From contig NZ_PGCP01000013.1 in the NCBI RefSeq assembly GCF_002812985.1, positions 141,227 through 205,226 of the forward strand: a stretch of 64,000 bases of DNA. The letters run 5' to 3'. This DNA comes from Aeromonas lusitana (GTDB taxonomy: Bacteria > Pseudomonadota > Gammaproteobacteria > Enterobacterales > Aeromonadaceae). Position 1 is the stretch's first letter. Each line of letters starts with the position of its first letter. Under the pieces are notes generated by a model. It was not told the DNA's origin and searched no databases. It saw only the letters and a program-made list of their open reading frames with translations. Shown here piece after piece: positions 63,023 through 64,000 of this stretch. The translations under genes were made by a program, and so were the position numbers.

Positions 63023-63981
63023 ACGAAGTTGGCGAGCTTGATGCCAAACTCCTTGGGATCCACGGTGCATTCTATGGTTTCCTGCACCCCGCTCTTGGCG
63101 AGATCCAGCCACTGCACCTCCAGATAGTGGCGCTGGCCGGCGTGATAGATCACCTTGACCACTGGCTTGAGGGGCTCCTGGGCATTGCGCTGCATGACGA
63201 TGGCGAGGCGCTGGTTGGAGAGCTGGACCAGGGTGCCGACCGGATAGACCCCCATGCACTTGATGAAGCGGGTCACCAGCTCCCGATCGAAGTGGTGATC
63301 GGCCCCCTTTAGCAGGATCCGGAACGCCTGGGTCGGCTGCATCCCTTGCTTGTAGACCCTGTCCGCCGTCACGGCGTCGTAAACATCGACGATGCCGCTT
63401 ATGCGGGTGTAGAGGGAGAGCTGCTCCCCTTTCAGATGGCGGGGATAACCGCTGCCGTCGAGCCGCTCATGGTGATTGGCTGCCACCTCCAGCATGGTGG
63501 GGGTGATGCCGGCGGTGGCGAGCAGGATGTCGTGGCTGTGCACCACGTGCAGGCGCATGATGCCAAACTCCTCGTCGGTGAGCTTGCCCGGCTTGTTGAG
63601 CACCTCGTCCGGGGTCATGATCTTGCCCACGTCGTGCAGCAGGCCCCCCAGGGTGAGCTCCTTGATCACGCTGCGCTCCAGCCCCAGGTAGCGGCCGAAG
63701 TTGGCGAGCAGGATGGCCACGTTCATGGAGTGCTCCATCAGGTAGGCATCCTTGGCGCGGATCCGGGCGAGGCAGAGCATGGCATCCCCATGGCTGAACA
63801 TGGTGTCCACCATCTCCTCGGCCACGGCGGCGAGCGGCGTGATATCGATGGGCTCGCCCGCCTTGAGCTGGCGGATGAACTTGCCTTGCAGCTCGCGCGC
63901 CTCCTGGTACAGGCGGCGGATCTTGAGCTCGCGGCCCTCGCCGCCAGCATTGCTGCTCAGGCGCTGGGCGCTGGAGGAGGG
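63019..63981 (-). CDS. HD-GYP domain cyclic-di-GMP phosphodiesterase, N-terminus cut by contig end
   Basis: About 320 residues remain. The HD-GYP core is intact: HSMNVAILLANFGRYLGL, LLHDVGKI (HD pair), NHHERLDGSGYP (GYP) and RISGIVDVYDAVTADRVY. Such enzymes break down c-di-GMP and favour motility over biofilm. The frame is open to the right edge, but its first five codons (MYKRQ) come from sequencing adapter and are not part of the gene. The true start lies beyond the window. It ends 4 bp into the small convergent gene. Confidence 0.9.
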   Translation of the reverse strand, partial: PSSSAQRLSSNAGGEGRELKIRRLYQEARELQGKFIRQLKAGEPIDITPLAAVAEEMVDTMFSHGDAMLCLARIRAKDAYLMEHSMNVAILLANFGRYLGLERSVIKELTLGGLLHDVGKIMTPDEVLNKPGKLTDEEFGIMRLHVVHSHDILLATAGITPTMLEVAANHHERLDGSGYPRHLKGEQLSLYTRISGIVDVYDAVTADRVYKQGMQPTQAFRILLKGADHHFDRELVTRFIKCMGVYPVGTLVQLSNQRLAIVMQRNAQEPLKPVVKVIYHAGQRHYLEVQWLDLAKSGVQETIECTVDPKEFGIKLANFV

Positions 63982-64000
63982 CTGTCTCTTATACACATCT
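63982..64000. other. Nextera/Tn5 mosaic-end adapter, not genomic
   Basis: The last 19 bases are CTGTCTCTTATACACATCT, identical to the transposase mosaic end used in library preparation. On the minus strand it reads as MYKRQ, a well-known false N-terminus in databases. The contig therefore ends at about 63981. Confidence 0.95.

Overview
The window looks like part of a chromosome of a gammaproteobacterium, most probably an Aeromonas. The flanking genes are GC-rich and the gene set fits: an O-antigen locus opening with rmlBDA, a Tus protein, a YceH protein, a DUF2750 protein and a three-gene 2-oxoacid dehydrogenase operon. I base this on protein character only and no search was run. The last 19 bases (63982-64000) are the Nextera/Tn5 mosaic-end sequence, so the right edge is the end of a sequencing contig and not natural sequence.

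Left part (1-13.8 kb, minus strand). A PhoP/PhoQ-like two-component pair lies upstream of one enormous gene (3721 codons) for a surface or secreted protein. That protein has an LEPR-type N-terminal motif, a DUF4347 domain, a long stretch of DUF11/isopeptide-type modules, an SdrD-B-like domain and eleven VCBS repeats. It is followed after 15 bp by a TolC-like outer-membrane lipoprotein that is cut by the window start. This looks like a regulated type I secretion adhesin locus.

Middle part (14.4-39.9 kb, plus strand). This is an O-antigen locus preceded by a JUMPStart/ops element. It holds rmlBDA and rmlC (dTDP-L-rhamnose); ddhD, ddhA, ddhB and ddhC plus yerE-like and yerF-like genes (a full route to a CDP-yersiniose-type branched 3,6-dideoxyhexose); a Wzx flippase, a Wzy polymerase and four glycosyltransferases; wecB (UDP-ManNAc); a wbpV-like reductase, a PglC-like initiating transferase and wbpM (UDP-QuiNAc or UDP-FucNAc); wzz; and a PglL/WaaL-type ligase. 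The block from about 22.4 to 33.2 kb is AT-rich, while rmlBDA, ddhB-ddhC and the wbpM-wzz end are richer in GC, so the locus is a mosaic. A frameshifted fragment of a second rmlC lies between wbpM and wzz and looks like a scar of an earlier cluster.

Right part (40-64 kb). These are mostly housekeeping genes: a glycine-zipper envelope protein, yceH, a large SNF2-type helicase, tus (replication fork arrest), a DUF1127 protein, astE, a bkd-type E1alpha/E1beta/E2 operon, a cold-shock protein, several small conserved proteins, a family 5 solute-binding protein and an EamA-type exporter. Next comes an anaerobic-looking sugar locus (DeoR regulator, glycyl radical enzyme, its radical SAM activase and a divergent fructose-6-phosphate aldolase). 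The window closes with a truncated HD-GYP phosphodiesterase. I saw no rRNA, tRNA, insertion sequence or CRISPR array.
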